NCBI RefSeq assembly: GCF_933775445.1
Contig: NC_065872.1
Location: forward strand, 5,394,001-5,458,000
Reading direction: 5' to 3'
DNA length: 64,000 bases
Source: Argentina anserina
Lineage: Eukaryota; Streptophyta; Magnoliopsida; Rosales; Rosaceae
The translations under genes were made by a program, and so were the position numbers. Every line of letters begins with the position of its first letter. The stretch's first letter is position 1. Shown here one piece after another: positions 46,018-58,296 of the stretch. Below the pieces are notes generated by a model. That model ran no database searches and was not told the origin of the DNA. It worked only from the letters and a program-made list of their open reading frames with translations.

Positions 46018-49000
46018 TCATTTCTCCTCATTTGGTGACTTGTTATCTTCATTCTTCTTTTGTTCAGGCTTTAGAGAAGAAGAAAAAAGAAACTATTTAA
46101 TTAAAAATTTAATCACCAGCCTTATAAGCAGCAACTATTGGACTGTTGATATCACCAAAACTGTTTATCAGGTACGACTAAATGCCGAGTAGAATGCAGG
46201 GCACGTGAGTAAATTTAAAAAGAAAAATCTATTTACAGAATCATGTCGGGCATGCTCAAGCATCCATAGTTCTTTCTTCTGGATGAGGAAAGGTAGTTTA
46301 GCCTGTGAGAAAGTAGTCTCACAAGGTGTTTGGTGGCCCATGGTGGCAACCGTCTAGTTCAATTGACAGTATTTCAAGTAGAAAACTTGAGAAACAACTA
46401 TATGCACACTGGACTGGCTGTGACGTAAACATGGAAAGAAAAAGAAAAATTTACTGAATGCATATATCCTGTATAATTTATGGAAGTAGATGGTCCAGAG
46501 AAGTTACACCCACACACAATTGACAACAGATTAAATGCTCTAAAAATACTACTCATTAACATGAAATGTTTTCTAGTGGGAATGCCGAATGCCTACTAAA
46601 AATATTTGGGATTAATATAAAAACTTTGGTGCATTTTCATTAACTAAGAAAGAGTTCCAAAGCACATCACAACTAGAATAAGATGTCAACCACAAAAGTA
46701 GCACCATTTAAGAAGAAAGCAAGTATGTGCTATTTTCTAGTACTCTTAAAACCTACTAAATTTACTACTCACCTCTGACTGGTTTTGCATAGAAGCAAGC
46801 AAGTCTCGTACTGAAGGATCATTTGGGTCAACCCCAGGAAGCTGTAGACATTTAAATATAATGTTATTGAAGGCCAGACGAGATATGCAGGATTTTGTTA
46901 TGGGAAAGAGTGGAAGATGGAGGATGTTGGCAGACATACCGAGGCAAGGATAGAAGACACAAAAGACTGGTCGGCCAGTAATTTACTCATATCTTTATCG
47001 CTAGCAGAATCTTTTTCACCTTCCTGCACAGACATCTGAAGAGCTGCAAAAACCAAATATTAGAAAGGAGGGGCGCGACTGCATGATAAAGAAATAGTAA
47101 CTTTGATATTGGTAATTTATGTCTGGGGGTTATTTCAAACTAAATCAGGACAGGGTGGAATATTCCAAAACATGTGTTCCACAGGCAAACGGTAAAACAT
47201 GATTTGCAATGAGTAACCACCTGGACATGCTCAAATAGGCAACGGTTCGAAGCTTCAGAGATATCCTTAACCTTAATCCCAAAGCTAGTCTAATCACTGA
47301 GATTCACCAGTTAACGAATGAAGGCGGTTGTACAAAGTTGAGAACTCACCTAAAGCCAACTCAGGATCATCTGCAACTGCCTCAGACATGTCAGTGTCTC
47401 GCAAATCATGGCTGGAAGCAGGGTCATCCATGGACATCGCAAGGGCCTGCTGTAGCAGAAGAGCACTGTCATCATCCTGTTGGCAAATTAGAGTCAGTAT
47501 ATTCTTCATGAAACAAAAACAATAGAAACAAGGGCATCTAAAGAACCCCAAGAAAAAGATCAATGAGAAACTCTTGAGTTCTATAATGGAGGAGAACATG
47601 ATACATTTTTTTATTGTTTCCTCACTACCCTACAAAGTGATACCAAATATAGATTAGAAGAAAAAGAACTACATAAGGAAATGACACTAACCATAAAATC
47701 AATACTCTTATTCTCAGCTTCAGATGTTACAGCACTGGCACGCTCTGTCATAGTTGCATCTTGCGAGCTGGATGGTTCTTCCCCTCCTTTCTCCTGTTTG
47801 GAAGAATCCTCAGCAGCCCTTTTAGCTGCTGCTTCTTGTCTGGCCCTCTCCTCCTCCATTGATACTCTAAGAGCAAGGGCAAGCTCAGGATCCAGATTGG
47901 GATCCACACCAAAATCAAAACCAGAGACACCTCCAGCTGCAGCAGCAACAGCTGATGCTGCAAAACCGCTCCCACCTTCTCCATCGCCAGTGAAGATAGG
48001 TGTACTGCAAGAAGATAAAGGAAATATACAAGTCAAGCAAATAAATTTCAAGGTCACCAAAGCCCCATGAACACTGTCTTTAATATTATGTTCTGAATTT
48101 TGTAAATGATATAAAAACACCTAGGTTAACAATCTTGCAGTTTTTAGTAACTTTTAAATCAATTTGGATTACTAAGTGCTGATGCGCTACTCACATGAGA
48201 GCAACGATTGGAACAACCAAACACAAGATTGTTATGCTTGGGAGTATCACATTTACAGTTCAAGATGTACACCACGAAAGCTTATGCTTCAGGACTATTA
48301 TGTCTATCTTTTATTCAGACATCAAAACAGAAACTGAGGAAAAGCTTGAACTCTGACCTTATGAGTACATCTGAAAGAGCACCTGAACTAGCCAAAACAT
48401 GAACAATGTGGCTGTTATTATTGTTCACAGCAGCAAGAAGTGCTTCTAGCTTCTCTTTTTTTTCTTCATCCTCTTCCCCAAAGTTAATGATATCAAGAGC
48501 CACACTGTTTTTCTTTAACTTTCTTCCTATCATCTCCAAAGTCTTCTTTTCGTGATTAACAACACTGACAAGCAACAAATAAGTCAGAATGGCAAATATA
48601 TAACAACTGGCCTAGACTAATGTGAGAACAGAAGCATAACTCAGTATTACTAACCTTCCAGCAAAGACTATAATCCTTTGTTGCTGGTTCTTATTCTGAC
48701 GATGTTTGAGGGCCAATTGAGCCACCTGAATGCCAGCAGCCAAGTTCATCTCACCACCTATTTCTAAACCTACATTTTCAAACAGAAAGAAAAAATGGAT
48801 TGCAATGCAGAAAATGAACAAGCGTAAAACGTTGTACTTTCGGCAGTAAAAGAAAGAATCATATCTCCCCTCCAAGTGCAAGAACTACACTTCTACGGAG
48901 AACTGAGCTTACTCGAGGCAAAAAAAAAATCAAAAACAATAAAACATTTCAACATTTTCTCGAACAGGGCCTGTGTTTCCTTGGTGTGCCGTGTGCAGTG

Positions 49001-49708
49001 CATTAAGTAAGAGGCAGTAGTTAAGTAAACAAACTAACCGTGCATGCAAGCCAAAATCTTGCCAAGATCACTAGTAGGAGTAACCAAAACGCGAACACCT
49101 TTTCCTGCCATGGTGAGAACACCTACCGTATTCTCCGGATTAGACTGCACCCAACAAGCAAAACTTCAATGCCCATTTCAAATTGCCATTCAAATCAAAA
49201 CCCTCATACAATCTCATTTCCACACAAAAAAAAAACAACCAAAACACAACCACCAATAACAGCTCCTCTACCTCACTCATACACACTTCACCTCCTCTAT
49301 CTGAATCCAAATCACTAAAACCCTATAACCTAACAGAAACCCCAAAACCACACAATTCCAAAGCAGCAATCTTGGCAGTAAAAATGAACAATCTGATAGA
49401 TAAGTAAAGAGTGAAAGGAATAGAGGTAGTACCTGGGTTTTGGCACCGCAAATCAGATTGACGGTGTCGGCCTGAGCTTGAAACCTCGACGGAGCGTAGT
49501 CGCCGTTGCGCATCCACTCCGAATTGTCAATGCAGATCATAGTCGCCTGTTCGAAATCACAAAACCACAGAAGGAATCAGTATTTCGGAACCCTAATTTG
49601 CGAGAATTGAGAGCAATTAAATTGGGGGAGTTTGAAACTGGAGCAGGGGAGAGTGCAAGGTGGGTGGGAATTAGGGTTTGGAAGGGGGAATCTGACCTCG
49701 AGGACCAT
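46018..49708 (-). CDS. RPN10: 26S proteasome ubiquitin receptor RPN10
   Basis: Ten coding exons on the minus strand: 49697-49708 (12 nt, MVLE), 49433-49546, 49039-49144, 48655-48769, 48358-48564, 47692-48004, 47350-47476, 46940-47043, 46773-46841, 46018-46068; 1218 nt, 405 aa. Residues 1-190 form a VWA domain ([20 protein letters not shown], then [20 protein letters not shown]) that docks RPN10 to the base-lid interface. Three ubiquitin-interacting motifs follow: about 223-242 ([15 protein letters not shown]), 290-307 ([18 protein letters not shown]) and 325-340 ([15 protein letters not shown], across an intron). The tail is charged ([15 protein letters not shown]). It captures ubiquitinated substrates; some plant RPN10 proteins also bind ATG8 in proteaphagy. 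The 12-nt first coding exon is unusually short but gives the conserved N-terminus. Confidence 0.95.
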
Positions 49709-50619
49709 GGTGGGAGATTTGAGAAGGTCGGAGAAGAAAGATCGAGAGAGATTGAAATGGTGACGGAGAAGAAGAAAGAAATAGAAAGAAAGAGAAGAGC
49801 TTTGCTTGCAGAAGAGAGTATTGGGGATCTATCGACTGCGGTGACGAACACCACGTCCCCAGAAATTGACCCAATTATGTGCTAATATTCCGCCGGGTCT
49901 GGCCCAGTATCTGGTTGGGCTCAGGCCTGATATTTGGTCATAATTTTTTTTCTATTTTCTTAAAAATTATTTAATTGATTTACATTTTTGGAAAAAAAAA
50001 TTCTGTCACAATTAACGTTAGGAACTTAGGATAGAGGCCGGGGATGTGTTTTTTTGTGTGTGTGTGGAGATGACAGTTGTTATTCTCGTTCTTCCAATTT
50101 TGTGACTATAAGAAACATGTGACATCTCTAAGATTTTGATTATTCTAAACAACCAACAATCCAACATGTCACAACTTATTACAAAAGACACTTGCGGTAT
50201 ATTCTTACTGAATATTAGGAATGTACTTATAAGTAGAAGAGATAGAAGTTTATATTGATTTTATTCGTTGTTTAAAGTTTTAAACATGTTTTGTGGGCTG
50301 TAAAAGTTAATTTGCATCTGCTTTTTACATGTCTACATAGTACATACTGATCTAGCTCTTGATGATATGTGGTATGTGGAGTTAGTTTACTCCGGAAAGA
50401 GTTCAATGTATACTTTGCTTGGGTGTACTGAATGAAGTTTGCAGCTTGAGCAAGATCAACCATTCACCCATTTTAAAAGTGTAGTGTAGTTACTGCAGAA
50501 ACAACCTTATAACTTGTTTTCCTATTACTCTTAGTCTAATATTACAAGTCTATTCAAGCAGGTACTCTAGCATTTTAGCCTCTACTGATGCTCCAGAAGG
50601 TTGTTGATTGAGACGCAAG
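49709..50619. other. Intergenic: RPN10 promoter, MLO 3' flank
   Basis: Holds the purine-rich RPN10 leader (49709-49860) and AT-rich DNA toward the MLO stop codon. No gene is recognised. Confidence 0.5.
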
Positions 50620-53600
50620 TTATCTTTTACTATTATCGTCTTCCTGAAATGAATCATGGTAGTCATCTTCCCCACCTTCTTCATCTTCTTCATAAATGTC
50701 ATAATCATTCATCAAAGAAGAAAGCGTTTGCGTGCACAGCTCACGCTCTAACTTCTGGTCGCCCTCGCTAACTTGATCTAGCTTCACATTGGACTCTTGA
50801 TGTGGGGAAGATGGTTTTTGGACCCTGGAGAAGACTGAGCTCCCTTCCATGCTTTTTGAGGAAGAACCATAAATTTTTCTAGAATCTGATGTGACTGCCA
50901 CTGTTGAAGAAGGTGATGAACTCAACAGACCAGTTTTATTAGATGAAGGACTTTGTCTAGCCTTCACTCTCCTTTTCCATCCATATAGCGAGTGTCTAAC
51001 ATTTTCTGAAACTACAGCTTTCTTGAACCTTGAACCCATTTGTGTGATGATAACATAGAGTGGGAATGTAATGAAACTACACCAGAACTGGGAGACTACC
51101 CTGCAACAAATTGATCAATATCTATTGTAAAAATTTATCTTTGGTCAATATTGAACCTTCATTCTTTAGTGAAATGTACTGTTGTACGTACCCAAATGTC
51201 AAGCGGATCACGAGGAAAGTACGATTGTCCATGAAACATGAAGGATGTTTAATTTCCCACTGAGAACACAATGTAAAAACAAGCATCATAAGCAATCTTC
51301 TGAAAGAGGATTCAGGTCTTAAGTAACATAAGTTGTTTATTCGTGACGTGTAATTAGCTAGGTTCATACCAGAGACCAGAGGAAAGTAGCCATCTCGAAT
51401 GCATTCTGGAAAAAAAAACAGTAGGAGGTGAGGAAATAGTGGAATACTTCAAAAGTTAAAGAATGGATGTTACATTGGTCCTGATTTACTGATACCTGGA
51501 AGGATATCAGTTGTATTAGCCGTAAAAGAAGCCAGGGTCTCTTGAACCAAAAGAGCTCATCCCTTAGTTTAAACTGATGATTTTCCATATATGGACTTAC
51601 TTCCATGATTTCAACAGCCAATTTTACCACTATCCGATGCAGTTTTGTACCAATAAGCAGGATTAACTGATGTGAGATCAAGAAAGTATGCAAAAAAAAG
51701 CTGGTGTTAGTTGGAAAGCCTCAACATTTGGAAACTAATGAGATGGAACATGAAAAATAAATGGCTTACAATAGCTGGAAGGAAGGAAAGCCAAAAGTAT
51801 AAGTTGCTTCCTGAATGCCACCAGCATTAGTTAATGCTGCTGTCAGATTAACTTCACATTTCACAACTAATGACAGAAACAAGTTTTTCGACTTACCATG
51901 AAAATCTAACATAATGCAACATATGGCATATATCCAGAGAGGTATACTGCAAAAAAAAACCATAGAAAGAAATTACTGATTAACTGTTGAGATGTAAAGA
52001 AAAAAAAAACAAATTTAGATACGAAATGTTAAAGATAAGTTCAATCATCAAACAGGAGTAAATATGCAACACCTGATACCGACAATATCACGAAATTCTT
52101 CCTCCATGCTCCGGATCATATAATTATGGAAATCATATATTAAAGGAAGCTGATGAGTCTACAATAAGGGGGGAAACACAGCAGTCAGCGTTGCAAAGAG
52201 TCCCATGATCTTTACTGCCACATCCTTTTGCACTGTGAATTGACTAAAGAAGTTGGAAACAAATAAGAACGGAAAGCAATGTATGACAATTTATTCCAGC
52301 AGAAGTTCATTGAGCTGAAAGAACATACAGTGATGAATCCAAAACGCAAAGCCATATAAGAAGGTCGGTTTATAGAACTCCAGAATTGGCGACTGAAACA
52401 AAGCTGCAATTGGGGTACCAAAGGTGATGATAGTAGTTCAGATAAAATCAAATCACATACAAGCATATAGCACATAAACCAGGGAAGGTGCTAAATTTTG
52501 AGCACAATTATTCCTAAAAAAAAATATCAGGAGGATGTGAGATTACCAGCCAAACAAGAAACTTGTGCTGACTCCATGGATGGGACGCATGGTGAACTAT
52601 AAATGTCGACAATCTTCTGATCTGCTTACCTTCTGGGTTTTCTGGATACAAGGAAATCAAAATTATAGTCCATGTATAAAAAAGATGAAAAGTTATTCCA
52701 AAACGAGAACAATCAATTCTTCACCTTCTAAGCTCTGAATTGCCTTGGCTTTAGCTTCATTTTCCCATGTTCTCCAGCTATAAATCTGTAATAAACTAAA
52801 TTACTCCCCTAGTTCTCGGTAGATAGGATCCCGGTACCACTAGAAAAAATTTGCTTGATGTTGAGATATGAAGAACCTTAATCATGGCCAGGACAATAGC
52901 AAAGATACTGTAAAGAACATGAGTCATGCCAAGCACAAATATCAACCGATGAAGCTGTTCAAGACTTTCTTGAGAAGCAAAGGACTCATGATCCTGAAGA
53001 TACATTCGAACATATGATAGCTGTATCAACAAAGTTCCCCAACAAAATAACAGCCATTAAAGAATGTTATCGGCAAAGCATGAACAAGTAATCTACCTTA
53101 GGACAATAATCATGAAGGTTTTCTTCTACTTCCACTCTAGAAACTGACTTGTTCAGATAGTTGGGACTCGAAGAAAGTACATATTGAGTCTCACTGATCT
53201 CTTTCTCCAAAGCACAAGGAAAGAACCTGCTGCTGAAGGCCGGTGACGAAGATTTAACACAAATCTTTGCCACAAAAACAATCCAGTGACCCATCAACAA
53301 TGACATTAGCCCAAACAGCATGAGTTCTGCTTCAACAACATTGATCAAATTAACATCCAAAGATACAAGTAATTGAAAAAACACCAAAACTTATATTGAT
53401 ATACATGCAAAAAATTACAATTACAGACCTTCTTGAATCTTCTCCAGAGCTGAAAGTATAGACTTCCTTTTAGTCTTATCTAACCACTACATGATGATAC
53501 AGTAGTCATATATTGTACATATCAAAATCAAGATCAATGAACAAACCGAAAACAAGAATGAAAATTTAACATCAAAGATTGTACCTTTCCAAAATGTTTC

Positions 53601-53704
53601 AAAGCGCTATGAAAGAAGAACCCAAGTACAACCATGACAGTAATCACAGTAGCCACGGTCCATGTGGGTGTTCCTTCCAAGGATCGACCTTCCCTCTCCA
53701 CCAT
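50620..53704 (-). CDS. MLO: MLO family seven-transmembrane protein
   Basis: Fourteen exons on the minus strand: 53585-53704, 53429-53486, 53097-53326, 52877-52993, 52725-52785, 52547-52641, 52329-52403, 52073-52158, 51897-51946, 51770-51810, 51496-51666, 51370-51405, 51192-51259, 50620-51100; 1689 nt, 562 aa, normal for MLO. Starts with the typical [20 protein letters not shown], then hydrophobic spans including [60 protein letters not shown] and [19 protein letters not shown]. Directly after the last span is the calmodulin-binding helix ([20 protein letters not shown], Trp near 444), followed by a Ser-rich and acidic tail. Plasma-membrane protein, shown for some members to be a calcium channel. 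Certain clades are powdery-mildew susceptibility factors, others act in pollen tubes or roots; I cannot assign the clade. An in-frame ATG 33 nt upstream (53735-53737) is less likely as start. Confidence 0.94.
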
Positions 53705-55136
53705 TAGTCTTCTGAAACCCAGAAAAGCCCCAAACAAAAACTTTCAGCCTTCTGGTTATTGTCCTGATATATCAGAGCACCAACACTAATGAAGAGGATG
53801 AGTGGTTGATAATACTTTGGGTTAGTTTTGTCTATGAGTCAGAGCTAGCTTGCTAGCTATGGCATTCTAATCCATAAATGGCTGCTATAGAGGTGGTGGG
53901 TTAGTGCTGTGCTTGAACTCCTAGACCAAACCCATCAGAAAATTTAAGGAAACATGCATGGATGGTCTCGCAATGTGGCCATGGAAATGGGTCCCTCTTG
54001 TTACTAACTGACACTGGCATGTTTTGAAGATTTGATCTTGAGTGGCACCATTGTATATGGGAGAGTTTAGAACGTGTATGTGTCTTTCATGTTGAACTTT
54101 TCTCAATAGTTGGTCACAGATAATGAACTTGATCTCATTCTAAATTTCTACAAGGGATTTTGCCGGAAAACTCAAAATCGGTGATTCGGTATTAAAATAA
54201 TGAAACTCGGATGGGAGAGATCGTGTTGTCAGAGTGGCATGGCTGTTAGTTAGGGGTTGTTAGGGCGTGACATAAATTGCTCCCAAGTCGCTGCCTATGA
54301 GTATGAAGTAATGAAACTGTTGTAACAGGCTTAAAATTTTTAATCAGGTCGGTTCTAGGGTACATCATTGATGCCATATGTGAGTTCTTTTAGATACATG
54401 AGTCATACAAAGAAATTCATTAAGATTGTTTTAGCTGTACATGCGAGAAAGTAACTATGAAATAATCCTTACAAAATAGTTTTGCTCTCGACCTCTCCTC
54501 CCAAACCCTAGGGCCGGTGGTTTGTGAGAATGAGTGCCCAATCATGCGGCATGCCTTCCCGGCGTTGTCGTCGAACTAGCAATAATTTCTATAAAGGAAG
54601 TATTCACTAAAAATCGCCGTGATTAATGAATAAGTTAGCTTACATGTGAAAGTCAGAAATCTAGAAAGACAATAGGTCATAAAAGGATAAGCTAGAAGTT
54701 AAAGACCTCTTCTTGTGGGTAATTGATGAATGGTGACACCTAATGACTACTAATTTTGCAGATTACCTTCACTTGCTATATTAAACATGGTAGCTGACCA
54801 GATTGCTTATTCTTCTGGAAGGCGAGTTTATGAATGAAAGTGGCCAAAAGGTAGGTATACATCTACCCTTCAAGCCCACTACAAAGGTCAGTGTACATAC
54901 TAATTAGATAAAAAGTTAAAAGCACACATCATCTGAGGAAGTAAATTTGAATCTGTAACTGAGGAAAAATCATCTTATGCTGTAATATTTGGAATTGAAT
55001 AATGTTGAGAATGTTACATTCGTCTTAAGCTATCAAGGTACATACTTTAAATTTTAATCAAGATGAGTAATAATCACTAATTTACCATACTACTACATAG
55101 AAAAAGATAAACAAGAATTACTTGCTATCCAACACA
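53705..55136. other. Intergenic: MLO promoter, rhodanese 3' flank
   Basis: Upstream of MLO and downstream of the rhodanese gene. AT-rich, with no recognisable gene, RNA or mobile element. Confidence 0.5.
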
Positions 55137-56128
55137 TTAGAGCTCAGCTTCTGGCTTTTTCTGCTCAACCTCTTCTGGCTTTTTTACAACTTCTGCCTTT
55201 TTCAGATCGACATCTTCTGGCTTAACAACAGAAAACCGTTTCTCTGTCCAAGCCAAATAACCTCCTCCCATGTTGCTGAGATGCTTATATCCCTGTCATT
55301 AATTTCAGTTTTTCAAGCTTCTAAGAATTTTGGTAAAAAGAAAGGACATATATGAATATGCTGAAGCATAAAGTCTGTTCTGTAAGATCTAAATTCTGGT
55401 TAAAAACTTCAAGAATTCACCAAATTTTACATGTAAAAATACATCACTTACAACATTTTGAAGATCAGCAACTGCATATAGGGATCTAAGCCCACTTTGA
55501 CAACCCTGTTAAAAATGATATCAACAGATCATCAGATACCAGCATAGACTAGCAGAAAACCCATGAAAGTAGAAAGTGCATAAACTTACCACAACAATAT
55601 GGTCATCTTTGCTGCAAGCAGATGCAACCTCTTTCAAGAAATCTGGATTTTTCACTTTACCTGATGGCGAAAATCACACAAAAGTGTAGAAACTTCATTT
55701 ATTTCAAGGTGAATAAAACTTATATGATTACTTGAAAGATATGGATAGAGATTACAGCTACCTTCGGGTCTATTGAACATGTAAGGAATATTGTAAATCT
55801 TCTCCGCATCAACATACCCTCTCTCGAACTCCTCCACAGTCCTATCAAAAAATAGTATCAATTCAATCAATTTTTTCCTCTAAATAATTAAGACCCATTT
55901 TGTTAGTTCCAAGCTCATTATGAAGTCTGATCTTCCCAAAAGTTCACTAATTTAAGTAAAAGTAGAGCCTTTTGGCCTTTACCTAACATCCACATAACCA
56001 TAGCCAGACTTGATCAGATCCTTGGCTTGTTGAACATCAATAGTCACAACCTCTGATCCAGAACTACAAAATAACACAAGCAGTAGAGCAACAAACCCAC
56101 AAGGAACTCCAAACCAATAAGCTTTCAT
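55137..56128 (-). CDS. Rhodanese-domain protein (single-domain sulfurtransferase, STR18-like)
   Basis: Five exons on the minus strand: 55983-56128, 55762-55841, 55590-55660, 55452-55505, 55137-55292; 507 nt, 168 aa. The N-terminus is a signal peptide or membrane anchor (WFGVPCGFVALLLVLFCSSG). The rhodanese fold follows: VVTIDVQQAKDLIKSGYGYV, VRTVEEFERGYV, IYNIPYMF, a predicted catalytic Cys near 101 in CQSGLRS, and NMGGGYLAWTEKRF. The tail is a Lys/Glu/Pro string (KKPEEVEQKKPEAEL). Family members transfer sulfane sulfur via a Cys persulfide; single-domain plant relatives include senescence-associated DIN1 and STR18. Secretory targeting is unusual compared with cytosolic or plastid relatives and is inferred from the hydrophobic N-terminus alone. 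An in-frame ATG at 56171-56173 would add 15 residues. Confidence 0.88.
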
Positions 56129-56185
56129 CTCAAATATGCAACAACTTTTAAAACTTGACTGAGAAAAAGTCACCTTCCAATGGAT

Positions 56186-56383
56186 CCTATGAAGAAGAAT
56201 TAGCCTTTTATATGTGCAACTTGGTTTCTATGATCTGGTGGCTGTTTGCTTTGGTTTTCCTGTCCAAACCAGCTGCGGATAGAAACCTATGAAGAAGAAT
56301 TAGCCTTTTATATGTGCAACTTGGTTTCTATGATCTGGTGGCTGTTTGCTTTGGTTTTCCTGTCCAAACCAGCTGCGGATAGA
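56186..56383. repeat. Exact 99-bp tandem duplication upstream of the rhodanese gene
   Basis: The unit starting CCTATGAAGAAGAATTAGCC at 56186 is repeated without any difference that I can see at 56285. It begins 57 bp upstream of the rhodanese start codon, so it doubles part of the leader or proximal promoter. Confidence 0.93.
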
Positions 56384-57741
56384 AAATGTGGGCAGGGAAT
56401 TCTTACTGCTAAGTTTATAGTGGGTGGTTTTCTATGGGGAAGAGTGACTAGTAGATAATGGAGCTAAACCAAACTGCGTGCATTTCCAGCCATCTGCCGG
56501 GGTCAGATGACTTCCTGCCAATAATAGGTGAGAGCCCACCTTTGATGGAAATAAAACCAGAAAGATAAAAATGATTTTTGCTGGAATCAGAATTGTTAGC
56601 ATTGTTTATTGCTGGTAAAAAGAACACTAATTTGGTAATGCCCTTATGGATTCTAGGTGGCTTCGGATTTATATATATATATATATTTTTTGAAACCTTT
56701 ATTTATTTATTTAATAAAGGATGAGACAAAAAATTTAACCTTATATGTCTAATAAATTTCATCAAAAAAGATAAATAAAAGCTCAATTCGGCATGTATAC
56801 ACCAACACATGCAAAATCATAGATATAAAAACTCCTAATAAATAGCAAACACTCATCTAATAAACCTTTAATCAAAGACGAGATGAAACTGGTAGCATTG
56901 ACAGACAGTTATGAGATACTAAGATTTATAAAATTATAGATCTACCATGCACTACCAGAATCTTGGAGTGTCCACATTCATAGAGTTTTTCATAAAGTGA
57001 AGGATTTTTGCAGATTAGCACACTAATAATCCATAATCCATCTATATTGTATGATTGCATTAAGAAAGAACATAACTTGAATGTCAGTAACTCAGTATGT
57101 GAATTCTTACCTAGTGGAACATCCCATAGCCTTGGAAATGCCAATCAAACCTCGAATGTGCATAGGAACTCCATACCTGGGTCGATACGTCGACCATACC
57201 TGCCATACCAAATTGTTTATTGGTCGTTGTATCCTCCCACTCAATGCTGCAACGAAACTCATATTAGGCAGAGACGTTTTTCTACCACAATTATATATTG
57301 AACGGTCCAAAATGGGATCTAAAGAAACAGAATATTATGAAGAACAGGACAGAGTTCTGTACAAATATGCAAGTGTAGAAGAATTATGAAATGAATTGGG
57401 GCGCGGAAGAAGAATATATGATTGATATCCTCGTAATTACTCATAAATCACTAATTAATTCTGACTAATTATGTAGCAATATGTGCAGTGGTTTTCCTTT
57501 TTTGGTCAGGAGAGGAAGAATGGTTTTTCGACGGGTGTTTAAAGATACACCTCCATATTTACTATTTATATCTCATTAATTATTTAAATCATATTTACCT
57601 ATTTATAAACTCTCATCTTAATTAAAAAAACCTCTTCAATTCACAACATACCTTCATTTTCCATTAAAGCATAATATAGTCTGTGAGTTGAATCAAATTC
57701 AATTGAACCTTTGTTGTAGTATAATTGTATATTGTCAAGTT
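56384..57741. other. Gene-poor stretch with an unexplained 102-codon frame
   Basis: AT-rich, with a (AT)n run at 56671-56685. On the plus strand 57081-57389 is open for 102 codons, with overlapping minus-strand frames at 57107-57310 and 56926-57144; none resembles a known family. A decayed exon cannot be excluded. Confidence 0.4.
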
Positions 57742-57746
57742 GAAAA

Positions 57747-57909
57747 TGTTGGCATGAATAGTGGCGTGAAACACGCCGTGAAACACGGTCCGTGATTCAC
57801 GGAGTGAATTCCGGACTAAATCTCGGATAGATAGATTCGTAGATTAGTATATATATAGGTTGATATGTGTATGAAGTATAATCAAGTAATATAACCAATT
57901 TATTCCAGT
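57747..57909 (+). repeat. 5' LTR of the copia element
   Basis: 163 bp beginning TGTTGGCATGAATAGTGG and ending TTTATTCCAGT at the PBS. It carries a 12-bp internal duplication (GTGAAACAC repeated) absent from the 3' LTR. The CAGT end is atypical (CA is usual) but fits both the PBS junction and the TSD. Confidence 0.88.
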
Positions 57910-58116
57910 TGGTATCAGAGCGGGTCCCTCTCCAGTCGCGCCTCCAATCTTTCGTGGGCCCGAGTTGGGTGTCACTTTATCATGTCATCGGAGGATTTCC
58001 GATTGGATGACCACTAAGTGTCGTTGGTTACTGGACCTTAGTTTCTTTCATCCCAGTATGTGGGATGTTAATCTGTCACGTGCAGACCTAAAAATTAGGT
58101 TGCACGTGAGGGGGCG

Positions 58117-58296
58117 TGTTGGAGAGGAGAGATCTCACATCTAATAAGTGACAAAGAAAATAAAGGTTATAAGTGGGTTGATAATAACCAATTGTACCGA
58201 GGCCTTTTGTGATTAAAACCCAACACCTGTGAGGTGGTTAAGTTGGGACAATATCAGTACAGTTGGTCCACAGGCCACGCTTCTCGCTGTTTAACA
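58117..58296 (+). repeat. Second LTR-like block inside the copia leader
   Basis: 180 bp starting TGTTGGAGAGGAGAGAT and ending CTGTTTAACA, i.e. TG...CA. It is preceded by a polypurine tract (GTGAGGGGGCG) and followed at once by TGGTATCAGAGC (58297-58308), a second primer-binding site. Its sequence differs from the outer LTRs. The 5-mers on its two sides differ (GGGCG and TGGTA), so it is not a simple solo-LTR insertion. Confidence 0.7.

Noticed and set aside
9091..49708. Functional clustering of proteasome genes PAD1 and RPN10
   Set aside because: About 35 kb apart with unrelated genes between; chance co-location is more likely.
57081..57389. 102-codon plus-strand frame and overlapping minus-strand frames
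   Set aside because: No recognisable family, no splice context, and frames open on both strands; not supported as a gene.
58117..58296. Simple solo-LTR nested insertion
   Set aside because: The 5-mers on either side differ and a polypurine tract and PBS adjoin it, which a solo LTR would not bring.
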